From Bacteroidales bacterium (GTDB taxonomy: Bacteria; Bacteroidota; Bacteroidia; Bacteroidales; P3): 39,081 bases of DNA. Position 1 is the first letter of the stretch. Each line of letters starts with the position of its first letter. The stretch lies in the NCBI GenBank assembly GCA_017958525.1, contig JAGDCN010000053.1, forward strand, positions 1-39,081, in the 5' to 3' direction. The notes beneath the pieces were generated by a model, which did no database searches, was not told the DNA's origin, and worked only from the letters and a program-made list of their open reading frames with translations. Below are positions 24,547 through 33,540 of the stretch, piece by piece. The translations under genes and the position numbers were made by a program.

Positions 24547-27057
24547 ATGAAGATTTCATATAATTGGCTTAAAGATTATGTTGCCACTACGCTAAGTCCG
24601 TCTGAACTGGATGATTTGCTGACTTTTTCGGGACTTGAAATAGAAGGAGTCGAGAAAGTAGAGACCATAAAAGGAGGCCTGGAGCACGTGGTTATAGCAC
24701 AGGTGCTGACTTGCGAGCCGCATCCAGATTCGGACCATCTGCATCTGACCACTGTCGATGTAGGCAAAGGTGAGCCACTGCATATTGTATGCGGTGCTCC
24801 CAATGTTGCCGCCGGACAAAAGGTGGTGTGCGCCCAAATAGGAACCAAGATTTGGACGTCGGACACAGAATTCCACGAGATAAAGAAAGGCAAACTGCGT
24901 GGCGCTGTCAGCGAAGGGATGCTATGTGCCGAAGATGAGCTTCAACTGGGCAACAGCCACGAGGGCATAATGGTGCTGCCTGACGATGCCCCTGTAGGAA
25001 TGCCCGCCAAAGAGTATTTCAATGTGAAGGACGATTACACACTTGAAGTGGCCATCACCGCCAACCGTTCAGACGCGACGTCGCATATTGGAGTGGCTCG
25101 CGACATTGTGGCTGTGCTGAACACACGCAACGGCGAACATCTGAAAATACAGTGGCCAGAAGTAAACACAGCACTGACAGTCAATGAAAAGCCAAGTAAA
25201 GATGGAATAAAGGTAACCGTCGAGGAAAGCAAACTCTGTCCGCGATACAGCGGTCTCACCATCCGCAATGTGAAGGTAGATGAATCGCCCGACTGGCTGA
25301 AAGACAAACTGCGTACCGTTGGTTTGCGCCCGATTAACAACATAGTGGATATCACCAATTTCATTTTGATGGAAGTGGGACAGCCGCTGCACGCTTTCGA
25401 TGCCGATAAAATCACTGGCGGACAGGTTTTGGTGAAATGCCTCCCGCAAGACACGCCGTTTGTAACCTTAGATGGCGTTGAACGCAAACTCGACCATCGA
25501 GACCTGATGATTTGCAACGAGAAAGAAGGTATGTGCATAGCCGGCGTCTTCGGTGGCGAGAAGTCGGGAGTGACGATGGAGACGAAAAACATATTCATCG
25601 AAAGCGCCTATTTCAATCCAGTCAGCATCCGCAAGACTTCCAAGCGTCACACGCTTAAAACCGATGCCTCGTTCCGCTACGAGCGTGGATGCGACCCCAA
25701 CATCACACTTTGGGCTATTCGCAGAGCCGCCTTCCTTGTTCAGCAGCTGGCAGGCGGTGAAATATGCGGCGACATCGTCGATGTCTATCCCGAGCCCATC
25801 AAGCCGGCCGAGGTTAGAATCGACTTCCGCCGTGTGTTTGACCTTGTCGGCAAGGAGATACCTCTCGACGCTATTCGTATCGCTCTTACCTCGCTTGATA
25901 TCGAGATAGTGGAAGAAAACGCCGAGGGGATGCTGCTGCACATACCCACCTGCAAAGTGGATGTATATCGCGAATGCGACGTAGTTGAGGAGATATTGCG
26001 CATATATGGCTATAACAATGTCGAGTTTGACGAACGCCTGAACAGCTGCCTCTCATACGGTGCCAAACCAAACCCCAACAGACTGAAAAACATTGCCTCC
26101 GACTATCTTGTCTATAACGGATTCAACGAGATAATGAACAACTCGCTGACCAAGAGCAGCTACTACGACAATAGCGAGGACTTCAAAAGTGCGTATAATG
26201 TGGAAATTCTCAATCCACTGTCGAAAGAACTCAACGTGATGCGTCGCACACTGCTGTGGGGCGGTTTGGAGTGCATCGTTTATAATATGAATCACAAGAT
26301 TTTCGACCAGAAAATATTCGAATTCGGACGCACATACGAACTGACCGAAGAGGGATGCGAAGAGCGCAAGCAAAACGGCGACAACACAACTCCAGTTCCG
26401 GTTACCAAAGCCTACAAAGAGACACAACATCTGACCTTCTTTATGACCGGCAGTTATACAAGCGAAAGCTGGCGAGAGAAGAGTCGCAAGGTGGATATAT
26501 TCGACGCCAAACTGCATTTGATGAACATTCTGCATCGTCTGCGTATGCCTATGGGCCGTTTGACAGAACAGACCTCCACCGAACACTTTTTGGCAGAAGG
26601 ATTGGCTTATCAATTCAAAGACAGCAAGAAACAATTGGCTGTGGTGGGTCGCATTTCCCGCGATGTATTGCAGAGAATGGACATCAAACAAGAAGTGTTC
26701 TATGTTGATATCGACTGGGATCTGCTACTCAAGACATTCCCCGTCAAGGATATCACTTTCAGTGAGATATCAAAGTTCCCGGAGGTACGTCGCGATTTGG
26801 CGCTGGTGATAGAAAACAGCGTTACGTTCGCCCAGATCGAGGCAGTCGCCCGTGCCACAGAGAAAAAACTGCTGAAAAGCGTGTCGCTGTTTGACGTCTA
26901 TCAAGGCAAAGGCATTGCAGATGGCTACAAATCGTATGCCGTAAGTTTTGTGCTTCAGGATCCGGAAAAGACTTTGAACGACAAACAGATAGAGGCTGTA
27001 ATGATAAAACTCCAGAACAACCTCGAAAAACAACTTGGAGCAAAGATTAGACAATAG
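24547..27057 (+). CDS. pheT: Phenylalanyl-tRNA synthetase, beta subunit
   Basis: The large subunit of the alpha2-beta2 enzyme that charges tRNA-Phe; it holds the editing site. The 836 residues show the N-terminal MKISYNWLKDYV, an EMAP/tRNA-binding OB domain (about 40-150, with HPDSDHLHLTTVDVG), the B3/B4 editing domain (about 210-410), and B5 (about 415-490, ending RECDVVEEILRIYGYN). A class II-like core follows, with a C-terminal anticodon-binding FDX-ACB domain (FPEVRRDLALV). Normal length. pheS is not in the window. A small ankyrin-like gene starts 6 bases after the stop. Confidence 0.96.
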   Translation: MKISYNWLKDYVATTLSPSELDDLLTFSGLEIEGVEKVETIKGGLEHVVIAQVLTCEPHPDSDHLHLTTVDVGKGEPLHIVCGAPNVAAGQKVVCAQIGTKIWTSDTEFHEIKKGKLRGAVSEGMLCAEDELQLGNSHEGIMVLPDDAPVGMPAKEYFNVKDDYTLEVAITANRSDATSHIGVARDIVAVLNTRNGEHLKIQWPEVNTALTVNEKPSKDGIKVTVEESKLCPRYSGLTIRNVKVDESPDWLKDKLRTVGLRPINNIVDITNFILMEVGQPLHAFDADKITGGQVLVKCLPQDTPFVTLDGVERKLDHRDLMICNEKEGMCIAGVFGGEKSGVTMETKNIFIESAYFNPVSIRKTSKRHTLKTDASFRYERGCDPNITLWAIRRAAFLVQQLAGGEICGDIVDVYPEPIKPAEVRIDFRRVFDLVGKEIPLDAIRIALTSLDIEIVEENAEGMLLHIPTCKVDVYRECDVVEEILRIYGYNNVEFDERLNSCLSYGAKPNPNRLKNIASDYLVYNGFNEIMNNSLTKSSYYDNSEDFKSAYNVEILNPLSKELNVMRRTLLWGGLECIVYNMNHKIFDQKIFEFGRTYELTEEGCEERKQNGDNTTPVPVTKAYKETQHLTFFMTGSYTSESWREKSRKVDIFDAKLHLMNILHRLRMPMGRLTEQTSTEHFLAEGLAYQFKDSKKQLAVVGRISRDVLQRMDIKQEVFYVDIDWDLLLKTFPVKDITFSEISKFPEVRRDLALVIENSVTFAQIEAVARATEKKLLKSVSLFDVYQGKGIADGYKSYAVSFVLQDPEKTLNDKQIEAVMIKLQNNLEKQLGAKIRQ

Positions 27058-27063
27058 CCTATT

Positions 27064-27477
27064 GTGGGACTGGAGAAATACAACATAAAAATATTGCTTG
27101 CGCTGACCAAAAGCATTGCCGGGAGAAAGGATTTTTTCCGCTGGCTAATGGATAACGGCTATCCCGAATTGGCCGCATTCTCCAATGCCATACGCGGCGA
27201 TGTGGAGGCGATGAAATGGCTGTTTGCCAACAACTATGCTTGGCTGGCCATCTTGTCGAACGCAATTGACGGAGAGGACAAGGCGCGCGTGTGGATAGGA
27301 AAAACAACGCATATCTGCAATCTGATGTTCGCTATGGCCTGTCGAGAGGATATCAATGCCATCAAATGGCTCGATTCCAAAGGGTTAAATATCTTTTTGT
27401 TAATGGCTAAAGAGGTGGCAACTGTACTTGAAACGCAAGCACTTGAAAACACCGGGCCGTATGTACTTCATTTTTAA
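27064..27477 (+). CDS. Small ankyrin-like protein
   Basis: A 137-residue cytosolic protein with no signal peptide. It contains repeated helix-turn-helix units of about 33 residues, each with an AI-GD-EAMKWL or AI-GE-KARVWI pattern (FSNAIRGDVEAMKWLF, LSNAIDGEDKARVWI, AMACREDINAIKWL), which resemble degenerate ankyrin repeats. The likely start is GTG at 27064, six bases after pheT, so translation by coupling is plausible. I do not recognise a named family; a protein-binding role is inferred from repeat form only. Confidence 0.65.
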   Translation: MGLEKYNIKILLALTKSIAGRKDFFRWLMDNGYPELAAFSNAIRGDVEAMKWLFANNYAWLAILSNAIDGEDKARVWIGKTTHICNLMFAMACREDINAIKWLDSKGLNIFLLMAKEVATVLETQALENTGPYVLHF

Positions 27478-27526
27478 TATAATTCTTTGAACTTTACCAT
27501 TTTAAATATTTAACTTTACCAAACTG

Positions 27527-28549
27527 ATGGAAGAAAAAACTAACGAAAAAAGCGGTGGAGGCCGTATGAGGCGTCCACGCATCGGCAGAGTGAAAACTGC
27601 CAACGGAGAAAACGAAAGGCCTAAAAAGGTTTATTATGTGCGTCCCAACGACGATGAAAAAGAACACAGTCGCGGTGAACGCCGGTATCCAAACCAAGAA
27701 CACGGCGAATACAGAAAACCAAATAAAAAGCAAAAGAAACAAGCACATCCCAGGAAACTAAAAGGTTCGGAGAATATTATTTCCAACAAGATTCGTCGCC
27801 GCAAGAACCGCCAGGCTCCACCCGAGCCCAAATACGACGGCACAACGCGACTTAACAAATACCTTTCAAATGCTGGTATCTGTTCGCGCCGCGATGCCGA
27901 CAAACTGATAGAAGCCGGAGCCGTAATGGTTAATGGCGAAGTTATCACCACCTTGGGCTTCAAGGTAAAAGAGGGCGATGTGGTATCCTATGGCGGTGAG
28001 GTGCTGCGCAGCGAGCCAAAACGTTACTTCCTACTGAACAAACCCAAAGGATATATTACCACTCTCGACGATCCTCAAGAACGCGACACTGTTATGCTTC
28101 TCGTACAAGGATGCTGCAAAGAGCGCATCTATCCTGTCGGTCGATTGGACAAGAACACCACCGGACTGCTGCTGTTCACCAACGATGGCGAAATGGCAAA
28201 GAGACTGACGCATCCCTCTTCAAATATTTACAAGATTTACCAAGTCGAATGTGACCGTGCCGTCAGCCGCGAGGATATGAGACAGATGGTGGAAGGCATC
28301 GAATTGGAAGATGGACCAATAGCCGTCGATGATGTCCAGTATCAGGGCGACGGTAAAGACCGCCGCGTCGTAGGTGTCGCCCTCCATTCAGGCCGAAACC
28401 GCATAGTTCGCCGCATCTTCGAGCATTTCGGCTATGAGGTAAAAAAACTCGACCGCTGCGTCTTTGCCGGACTTACCAAGAAAGATCTTCCGCGCGGCAA
28501 AGTGCGCGAACTGACCCAGCAAGAAGTCAACTACTTGATGATGATTTAA
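27527..28549 (+). CDS. rluB: RsuA/RluB-family pseudouridine synthase
   Basis: Converts a uridine in 23S rRNA to pseudouridine. The 340-residue protein has a basic, disordered N-terminal extension of about 104 residues rich in Arg, Lys, Glu and Asn. An S4 RNA-binding domain follows (about 105-150, TRLNKYLSNAGICSRRDADK), then the catalytic domain with GRLDKNTTGLLLFTNDG. Asp208 there is the expected catalytic residue. HSGRNRIVRRIFEHFG is a further family segment. The choice of RluB over RluE/RluF/RsuA rests on general form. A strong terminator follows. Confidence 0.88.
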   Translation: MEEKTNEKSGGGRMRRPRIGRVKTANGENERPKKVYYVRPNDDEKEHSRGERRYPNQEHGEYRKPNKKQKKQAHPRKLKGSENIISNKIRRRKNRQAPPEPKYDGTTRLNKYLSNAGICSRRDADKLIEAGAVMVNGEVITTLGFKVKEGDVVSYGGEVLRSEPKRYFLLNKPKGYITTLDDPQERDTVMLLVQGCCKERIYPVGRLDKNTTGLLLFTNDGEMAKRLTHPSSNIYKIYQVECDRAVSREDMRQMVEGIELEDGPIAVDDVQYQGDGKDRRVVGVALHSGRNRIVRRIFEHFGYEVKKLDRCVFAGLTKKDLPRGKVRELTQQEVNYLMMI

Positions 28550-28557
28550 ATAAATAC

Positions 28558-28593
28558 AATTAATGCCGGTAGCAATACCGGCATTAATTTTTT
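28558..28593. terminator. Bidirectional terminator between rluB and the barrel gene
   Basis: AATTAATGCCGGT (28558-28570) pairs perfectly over 13 bp with 28577-28589, with a 6-base loop and A/T tracts on both sides. The genes on each side converge on it. Confidence 0.92.
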
Positions 28594-28607
28594 ACTCTCT
28601 CTTTATA

Positions 28608-29342
28608 TTAAAGCTGAAACAAAATACCCAGCATCAACTGAAAGGGCATACGGTAACTTACCGATACTCCACTTCTTGCGTTGAAAAAGCCGGGATTGTC
28701 GCTGCCTATCATACCAAAAATGTTGAAAGCGTGGCTTGTAAAGCTGCAGGTGGCTAATATGTTGTCCGTTAGACGGTAATCGACACCAAGCATCAGGTTC
28801 AAATAGGCCGACATACCATCGACACTTCCATCACCGCTCTCCGAACTGCCGTCCGAGAAGGTGTTTGTATATTTTGGCGTTCTGAAACTGCCGACAGTGA
28901 CACCCAACCCAAGGTCAATACTCAAATTGTCGCCAACAGGGATCATCAACGAATAAAGGTCGGTCAGAAACAGACCGTTAATGCCGTACTTCGTAGTCCA
29001 AGTGGTGTCGGTATTGGTGACATTTGCCCCTTCTACCTTTCCTGACCAATGGTTGAAACTAAGTACAAAAGTGTTGGCAGTACTCAATCTACGGTGCTCA
29101 TTTACACGACGGTACTGGATGGCGACACCAGGGTTGACAAAGGAACGGCTATAGTCGTTCAACACATATTTGTTAGTGTTCACTTCAACGGCATTGGGTA
29201 GAATGAATCCACCATTGGAATAGCTCACACCTAGATACTTGTCACCTCTGGCGAAGGGGTCCCAATAGGTTCTAAATTGTGCTTTTGCACTTCCGAGACT
29301 TAAAATGGCAATAAGTGCCAAAAACAATAATTTTTGTTTCAT
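28608..29342 (-). CDS. Predicted outer-membrane beta-barrel protein
   Basis: A 244-residue protein with signal peptide MKQKLLFLALIAILSLGSAKAQ. The mature part is alternating strands, such as YLGVSYSNGGFIL, NTFVLSFNHWSG, YLNLMLGVDYRL, and a C-terminal strand ending in Leu (LMLGILFQL). This looks like an eight- to ten-strand barrel of the OmpA-like porin fold. I do not recognise a specific family or ligand. It stands alone on the minus strand between a bidirectional terminator and topB. Confidence 0.7.
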   Translation of the reverse strand: MKQKLLFLALIAILSLGSAKAQFRTYWDPFARGDKYLGVSYSNGGFILPNAVEVNTNKYVLNDYSRSFVNPGVAIQYRRVNEHRRLSTANTFVLSFNHWSGKVEGANVTNTDTTWTTKYGINGLFLTDLYSLMIPVGDNLSIDLGLGVTVGSFRTPKYTNTFSDGSSESGDGSVDGMSAYLNLMLGVDYRLTDNILATCSFTSHAFNIFGMIGSDNPGFFNARSGVSVSYRMPFQLMLGILFQL

Positions 29343-29483
29343 AATCAGATTTTTTATTTAATTAATTTGTTTTGTGACAATTAAAAAACAGGAGTAGTGT
29401 TCCAAACCATTATTCGATAGTATTAGTAACATCTTTTCAATTTTTTTTACAAAAAGATTTTTTTCTTTCTCTATCAAACATAG

Positions 29484-29510
29484 AATTCTCAAAATTTCAT
29501 TTTGAGAATT
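29484..29510. terminator. AT-rich hairpin downstream of topB
   Basis: AATTCTCAAAAT (29484-29495) pairs perfectly with 29499-29510 around a 3-base loop. It sits about 40 bases past the topB stop on the minus strand. There is no good T tract, so it could be a weak terminator or an mRNA 3'-end stabiliser. Confidence 0.45.
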
Positions 29511-29549
29511 TTCCCTGTTAGCCTAATCCTCTTTGTTTTACAATAATGA

Positions 29550-31481
29550 CTATGGCGGTCTTGAAGCATTGTCCATCATCACATTCTGCACAATCTGCGT
29601 CACCATTTGCTTGAGTTCGTAAATGAATTGGCGTGCATCATATTTGTGCGCTTCTATCTCACGCAGTTTCTTTTCCCATTGTCCAGTTAGTTCGGCGCTT
29701 TTAAGCAACTCTTCTTTTATGAGAGCAATGAGGTTTATACCCGTCTCTGTGGCGTTGAGCGACTTGCGTACCTTGCGTATATAGCCGCGTTTAAAGAGAG
29801 TCTCGATAATTGCAGCGCGCGTCGATGGTCTGCCTATACCATTCTCTTTCAGTGCATCACGCAGCTCGTCGTTATCGACAAACCGACCTGCCGTTTCCAT
29901 AGCCCGCAGCAAGGTGGCTTCAGTGTATGGTTTCGGTGGCGAAGTCCATTTTTCGGTAAGGGTAGGGGTGTGGGGACCTTTCTCGCCCTTGACGAATGCA
30001 GGCAGCATCTGATTGCCCGTCTGTTTGTTTTCGTCTTGGTTTTCGTTTTCGTTAGTCTCAATTTTCTTCTCCTGATGCCAGCTGCCGTTTTCCTCAATCC
30101 ATTTGCCGAAACAAACACGCCAGCCCGGGTCGAGAATCTGTTTGCCAGAAGTCTTAAAAGTCAGTTTGTTGCCTTTCTTACTGCCCTCTTCCGGTTTTGT
30201 CTCCACTTTGCCAGTAACCGTTGTTGTCGAAACCTTGCAGTCGGGATAGAAGACGGCAATAAAATGCCTTGCAACAAGGTCATACACTCGTTTCTCGTTG
30301 AGAGTAAGGTCACCGTTGCTTGGATTCACACCTGTTGGGATAATAGCGTGGTGGTCCGTCACTTTGCTGCTGTCAAACACTTTCTTGCTTTTGGGTAGTT
30401 TCTTGCCAAGCAACGGCTGTGTCAGATTGGCGTATGGTAGAAGTCCCTTAAGAATTTCCAGACATTTGGGATATATGTCGTCACTAAGGAATGTGGTATC
30501 GACACGCGGATATGTAGTTAGTTTCTTTTCATACAGGCTCTGGATATATTTGAGCGTCTCGTCGGCCGAAAAGCTGTATTTTTTGTTGCATTCCACCTGC
30601 AGACTTGTAAGGTCAAAAAGGCGTGGGGAGGTCTCATTACCGCTCTTTTTGGCAATTGAAACAATCTCAAAATCTTGACCATTAATGGATTCAAGAGCTT
30701 TACGGCCCTCTTCTTCATTTGTTATACGGCCTTTGATTCCTTTCTTGCCATTGTCGCCATCGTTTTCGTCACCTTCATCATCTGTACCTTGAAGTGAAAA
30801 TAGTGTGTCGCGATATACAGTGGAAAGAACCCAGTATTGTTCAGGTTTAAAGTTCTGTATTTCAAGTTGACGCTTCACAATAAGCGCCAACGTCGGAGTC
30901 TGCACGCGCCCTATGGAAAGCACCTGCCCCTGTTGCGTGCGATATTTGAGTGTGTATAGTCTGGTTGCGTTCATTCCCAGCAACCAGTCGCCGATTGCGC
31001 GACATAGGCCAGCTTCGTAGAGCGATTGATACTCGTTTTGAGGTTTCAGGTTGGCAAATCCATCGCGGATAGCCTCTTCGGTCAACGACGACACCCACAA
31101 TCGCTGCACTGGACATTTGGCTTGAGCCTTCTGCATAACCCAACGCTGTATAAGCTCGCCTTCCTGACCAGCATCACCGCAGTTGACAATGCCGTCAGCC
31201 TTTTGCATCAGACTTTCTATGATATGAAACTGTTTCTCGTATGTCTTATTGTCAATCAGCTTGATACCAAACTTTTCCGGAATCATCGGCAAACGGCTCA
31301 GCGACCACGCTTTCCACATTGCGCTATAGTCGTGCGGTTCCTTAAGCGTGCATAAGTGACCATATGTCCAAGTAACCTGATACCCATTGCCCTCCATATA
31401 TCCGTCGTGACTGGCGTTGGCTCCCAGCACGTGGGCTATTTCACGCGCCACACTTGGTTTCTCGGCAATGCAGACAATCAT
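29550..31481 (-). CDS. topB: DNA topoisomerase III
   Basis: A type IA topoisomerase that relaxes and decatenates DNA via a 5'-phosphotyrosine link. The 643-residue protein starts with the TOPRIM region (MIVCIAEKPSVAREIAHVLG, then DAGQEGELI). IGRVQTPTLAL and TYPRVDTTFLSDD follow, with the active Tyr324. The C-terminal GIGRPSTRAAIIETLFKRGYI is also typical. No zinc finger is present. ATG at 31481 is chosen because the open frame to 31574 adds an unrelated extension before the TOPRIM start. A Glu/Asn-rich linker (residues about 476-486) is encoded by a GTTTTC-type simple repeat. Confidence 0.93.
   Translation of the reverse strand: MIVCIAEKPSVAREIAHVLGANASHDGYMEGNGYQVTWTYGHLCTLKEPHDYSAMWKAWSLSRLPMIPEKFGIKLIDNKTYEKQFHIIESLMQKADGIVNCGDAGQEGELIQRWVMQKAQAKCPVQRLWVSSLTEEAIRDGFANLKPQNEYQSLYEAGLCRAIGDWLLGMNATRLYTLKYRTQQGQVLSIGRVQTPTLALIVKRQLEIQNFKPEQYWVLSTVYRDTLFSLQGTDDEGDENDGDNGKKGIKGRITNEEEGRKALESINGQDFEIVSIAKKSGNETSPRLFDLTSLQVECNKKYSFSADETLKYIQSLYEKKLTTYPRVDTTFLSDDIYPKCLEILKGLLPYANLTQPLLGKKLPKSKKVFDSSKVTDHHAIIPTGVNPSNGDLTLNEKRVYDLVARHFIAVFYPDCKVSTTTVTGKVETKPEEGSKKGNKLTFKTSGKQILDPGWRVCFGKWIEENGSWHQEKKIETNENENQDENKQTGNQMLPAFVKGEKGPHTPTLTEKWTSPPKPYTEATLLRAMETAGRFVDNDELRDALKENGIGRPSTRAAIIETLFKRGYIRKVRKSLNATETGINLIALIKEELLKSAELTGQWEKKLREIEAHKYDARQFIYELKQMVTQIVQNVMMDNASRPP
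30027..30054. repeat. GTTTTC-type hexamer repeat inside topB
   Basis: GTTTTCGTCTTGGTTTTC followed by GTTTTCGTTA on the plus strand. It encodes a Glu/Asn-rich linker of topoisomerase III and closely matches the right arm of the folE terminator (36169-36190). Confidence 0.7.
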
Positions 31482-31847
31482 AGAAAGGTGTTTTTTAGCA
31501 TTGATAACGTCGCAGTTCCGTGAAAATTGTCCTGCATCTACAAAAAAAACGCCCTTTTTCAACATACAAAACAATGCAAAAAAGAACCAACAACAACGGC
31601 CGTTCTTATATCGTTCTTATATGCGCGCATATAAGAACGATATAAGAAGTGTATAAGAACAATATGGGAAATGCCCTCTCAAACAGTGTGTTGTGCGTTG
31701 CCAGAAAGCAGGCAAAATAAGATTGTTAGTTTTTATTGGCATTTATAGGTCAACGCCAGCATTGGATAAAAAAGAAAAAAATACATTTTTTATAATAATT
31801 AACTTTCGCGCGCGTTATAATTTAAAACTACTGATAAAAGACAACTG
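31482..31847. other. Divergent spacer between topB and yggS
   Basis: A 366-base region without a supported gene. The minus-strand frame to 31574 is an unlikely topB extension. It contains the 46-bp palindrome array (31603-31659), an A/T-rich stretch near 31765-31800 that could hold a yggS promoter (TTGG and TACATTTT, a poor consensus fit), and a GCGCGCG run at about 31808. Confidence 0.6.
31603..31659. repeat. Perfect 46-bp palindrome with 11-bp-phased ATAAGAA units
   Basis: Bases 31603-31625 and 31626-31648 are exact reverse complements, with centre GCG|CGC and no spacer. The left arm holds TTCTTAT at 31603 and 31614. The right side holds ATAAGAA at 31631, 31642 and, beyond the palindrome, 31653, all exactly 11 bp apart. 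It could be a multi-site operator, a protein-bound iteron array or a cruciform. It lies about 120 bases upstream of topB and 190 upstream of yggS. Confidence 0.9.
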
Positions 31848-32534
31848 ATGATAAAAGACAATATTCTTAAAATAAAATCGACACTTCCGCCGCAGACAAG
31901 GCTCATCGCCGTGTCCAAGACCAAGCCCGTCGAGATGATACAAGAAGCCTATGATGCCGGCCAGCGTCTGTTCGGAGAAAACAAAGCGTTGGAAATGAGA
32001 GACAAACACGAAGTGCTACCCAAGGACATTGAATGGCATTTCATAGGCCATCTTCAGACCAACAAGGTGAAATACATCGCCCCCTTCGTCAGCCTCATTC
32101 ACAGCATTGACTCACTTCAGCTGTTGCAAACAGTTGAGAAAGAAGCCGTCAAACACGACCGCATCATCAACTGTCTGCTGCAGTTCCATATCGCCACCGA
32201 AGAAACCAAATTCGGGCTTAACCTCCAAGAAGCACAGGCAATCCTCAATTCCGACGAATACAAGGCAATGCAGCACATCCGCATCTGCGGTGTTATGGGA
32301 ATGGCCACGAACACTGACAACACAACATTGGTACGCAACGAGTTCGCCAGTCTGCGCGCCATTTTTGAAACCCTGAAAAAAAACTATTTCATCGACAGCG
32401 ACAATTTCCTCGATATTTCGATGGGAATGAGTCACGATTACCAAATAGCCATTCAGGAAGGTGCCACACTGGTTCGTGTCGGTTCCTTCATTTTTGGTGC
32501 CCGCAACTATGGAGTGCCCGTTAACGATGTTTGA
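31848..32534 (+). CDS. yggS: YggS-family PLP homeostasis protein
   Basis: A single-domain PLP-binding protein of the PLPBP group that buffers pyridoxal phosphate and has no known enzymatic reaction. The 228 residues show RLIAVSKTKP with the PLP Lys24, FGENKALEM, WHFIGHLQTNK, SIDSLQLLQ, ETKFGL, and the C-terminal SMGMSHDYQIAIQEGATLVRVGSFIFG phosphate-binding segment. Length is normal. It is the first gene after the palindrome region; yitT follows after 93 bp. Confidence 0.93.
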   Translation: MIKDNILKIKSTLPPQTRLIAVSKTKPVEMIQEAYDAGQRLFGENKALEMRDKHEVLPKDIEWHFIGHLQTNKVKYIAPFVSLIHSIDSLQLLQTVEKEAVKHDRIINCLLQFHIATEETKFGLNLQEAQAILNSDEYKAMQHIRICGVMGMATNTDNTTLVRNEFASLRAIFETLKKNYFIDSDNFLDISMGMSHDYQIAIQEGATLVRVGSFIFGARNYGVPVNDV

Positions 32535-32627
32535 TGTCAGACAGTTTAGACCAAACAAGTTAACAACAAAGCATTTAGACAATCTATAAGCCCCTTTTCA
32601 ACAATAAACTCTTAAACCCATCATCCA

Positions 32628-33521
32628 ATGCACATATTCAAAAACAAATCAAAATTGATTCTGTCGTATGTAGTCATCACATTCGGCATACTTACCTACA
32701 CTTTTGCCTGGTCGGCTTTTATGCTGCCTGCCAAAATTGTCGGCGGTGGAGTCAGCGGTATTTCATCCGTGCTTAACATCGCCTGCGGCATCCCTTTGCC
32801 TATCGGTGTCCTCAATTTCATTATCAACGGCATCCTGTTGGCTATAGGTTTTAAAGTGCTCGGCTCCAAATTCGGAGCCAATACGATATATGGCATCGTG
32901 ATGTCGTCGGCCTGTTTCATCCTCTGGCAGCAAGGATTGCACGTGGAGCGTTTGTTTCTCGAAGACGGTGTTATGGCTTTCGACCCATTTATGTGCGCCA
33001 TCATCGGCGGTGCCCTCTGCGGCGGAGGCATCGGACTGACCTTCTCGATGGGTGGAAACAGTGGCGGAACCGACATTATTGCACTAATTATAAGCAAGTT
33101 CTACAATGTTTCGCCTGGCAAGGTGATAATGTATCTCGACATATTCATCATTGGCAGTTCGTTCTTTGTATCACACCAGATAACCAACGTGGTATATGGT
33201 TACATAGTTATGGTGACGATGACCTACGTGCTTGATATGGTGCTCGACGGCAACAAGCAGTCGTACCAAATAATGATCTTCTCTGCAAAGAACAAGGAGA
33301 TTGGCGAAGCAATAACTTCCGAGATAGGCCGCGGTGTGACGCTGCTCGACGGCGAAGGTGGCTACACACACCAACCCACCAAAGTCCTTGTCGTTATGGC
33401 ACACAAAACTGACAAACAAAACGTAATGCAGATAATCCATCGCATCGACCAAAACGCATTCATCTCCGTCTCAAAGACACAAGGCGTATATGGACGCAAC
33501 TTCGAAAAACTCAAATTCTAG
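32628..33521 (+). CDS. YitT/DUF2179-family membrane protein
   Basis: A 297-residue protein with five to six membrane segments in the first 200 residues (ILSYVVITFGILTYTFAW, GVSGISSVLNIA, IGLTFSMGGNSGGTDIIALI with the conserved GG.D motif). A cytoplasmic C-terminal DUF2179 domain follows (YQIMIFSAKNKEIGEAI to KTQGVYGRNF). A transport role is often presumed for the family, but the substrate is not known. rpe follows 19 bases after its stop. Confidence 0.88.
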   Translation: MHIFKNKSKLILSYVVITFGILTYTFAWSAFMLPAKIVGGGVSGISSVLNIACGIPLPIGVLNFIINGILLAIGFKVLGSKFGANTIYGIVMSSACFILWQQGLHVERLFLEDGVMAFDPFMCAIIGGALCGGGIGLTFSMGGNSGGTDIIALIISKFYNVSPGKVIMYLDIFIIGSSFFVSHQITNVVYGYIVMVTMTYVLDMVLDGNKQSYQIMIFSAKNKEIGEAITSEIGRGVTLLDGEGGYTHQPTKVLVVMAHKTDKQNVMQIIHRIDQNAFISVSKTQGVYGRNFEKLKF

Positions 33522-33540
33522 AAACAAAGTTAAAGACAAT

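Noticed and set aside
26053..26691. 212-codon minus-strand open frame within pheT
   Set aside because: Antisense to a conserved synthetase; composition follows from the codon use of pheT and no start context is visible.
29550..31481. topB as a mark of an integrative conjugative element
   Set aside because: Topoisomerase III genes occur on such elements, but no relaxase, tra, integrase or attachment-site features are nearby; the neighbours are core genes.
31603..31659. Palindrome as a CRISPR repeat or tRNA-like structure
   Set aside because: There are no spacers between repeats and no tRNA features; the arms are perfect and contiguous, so a binding array or cruciform is the better reading.
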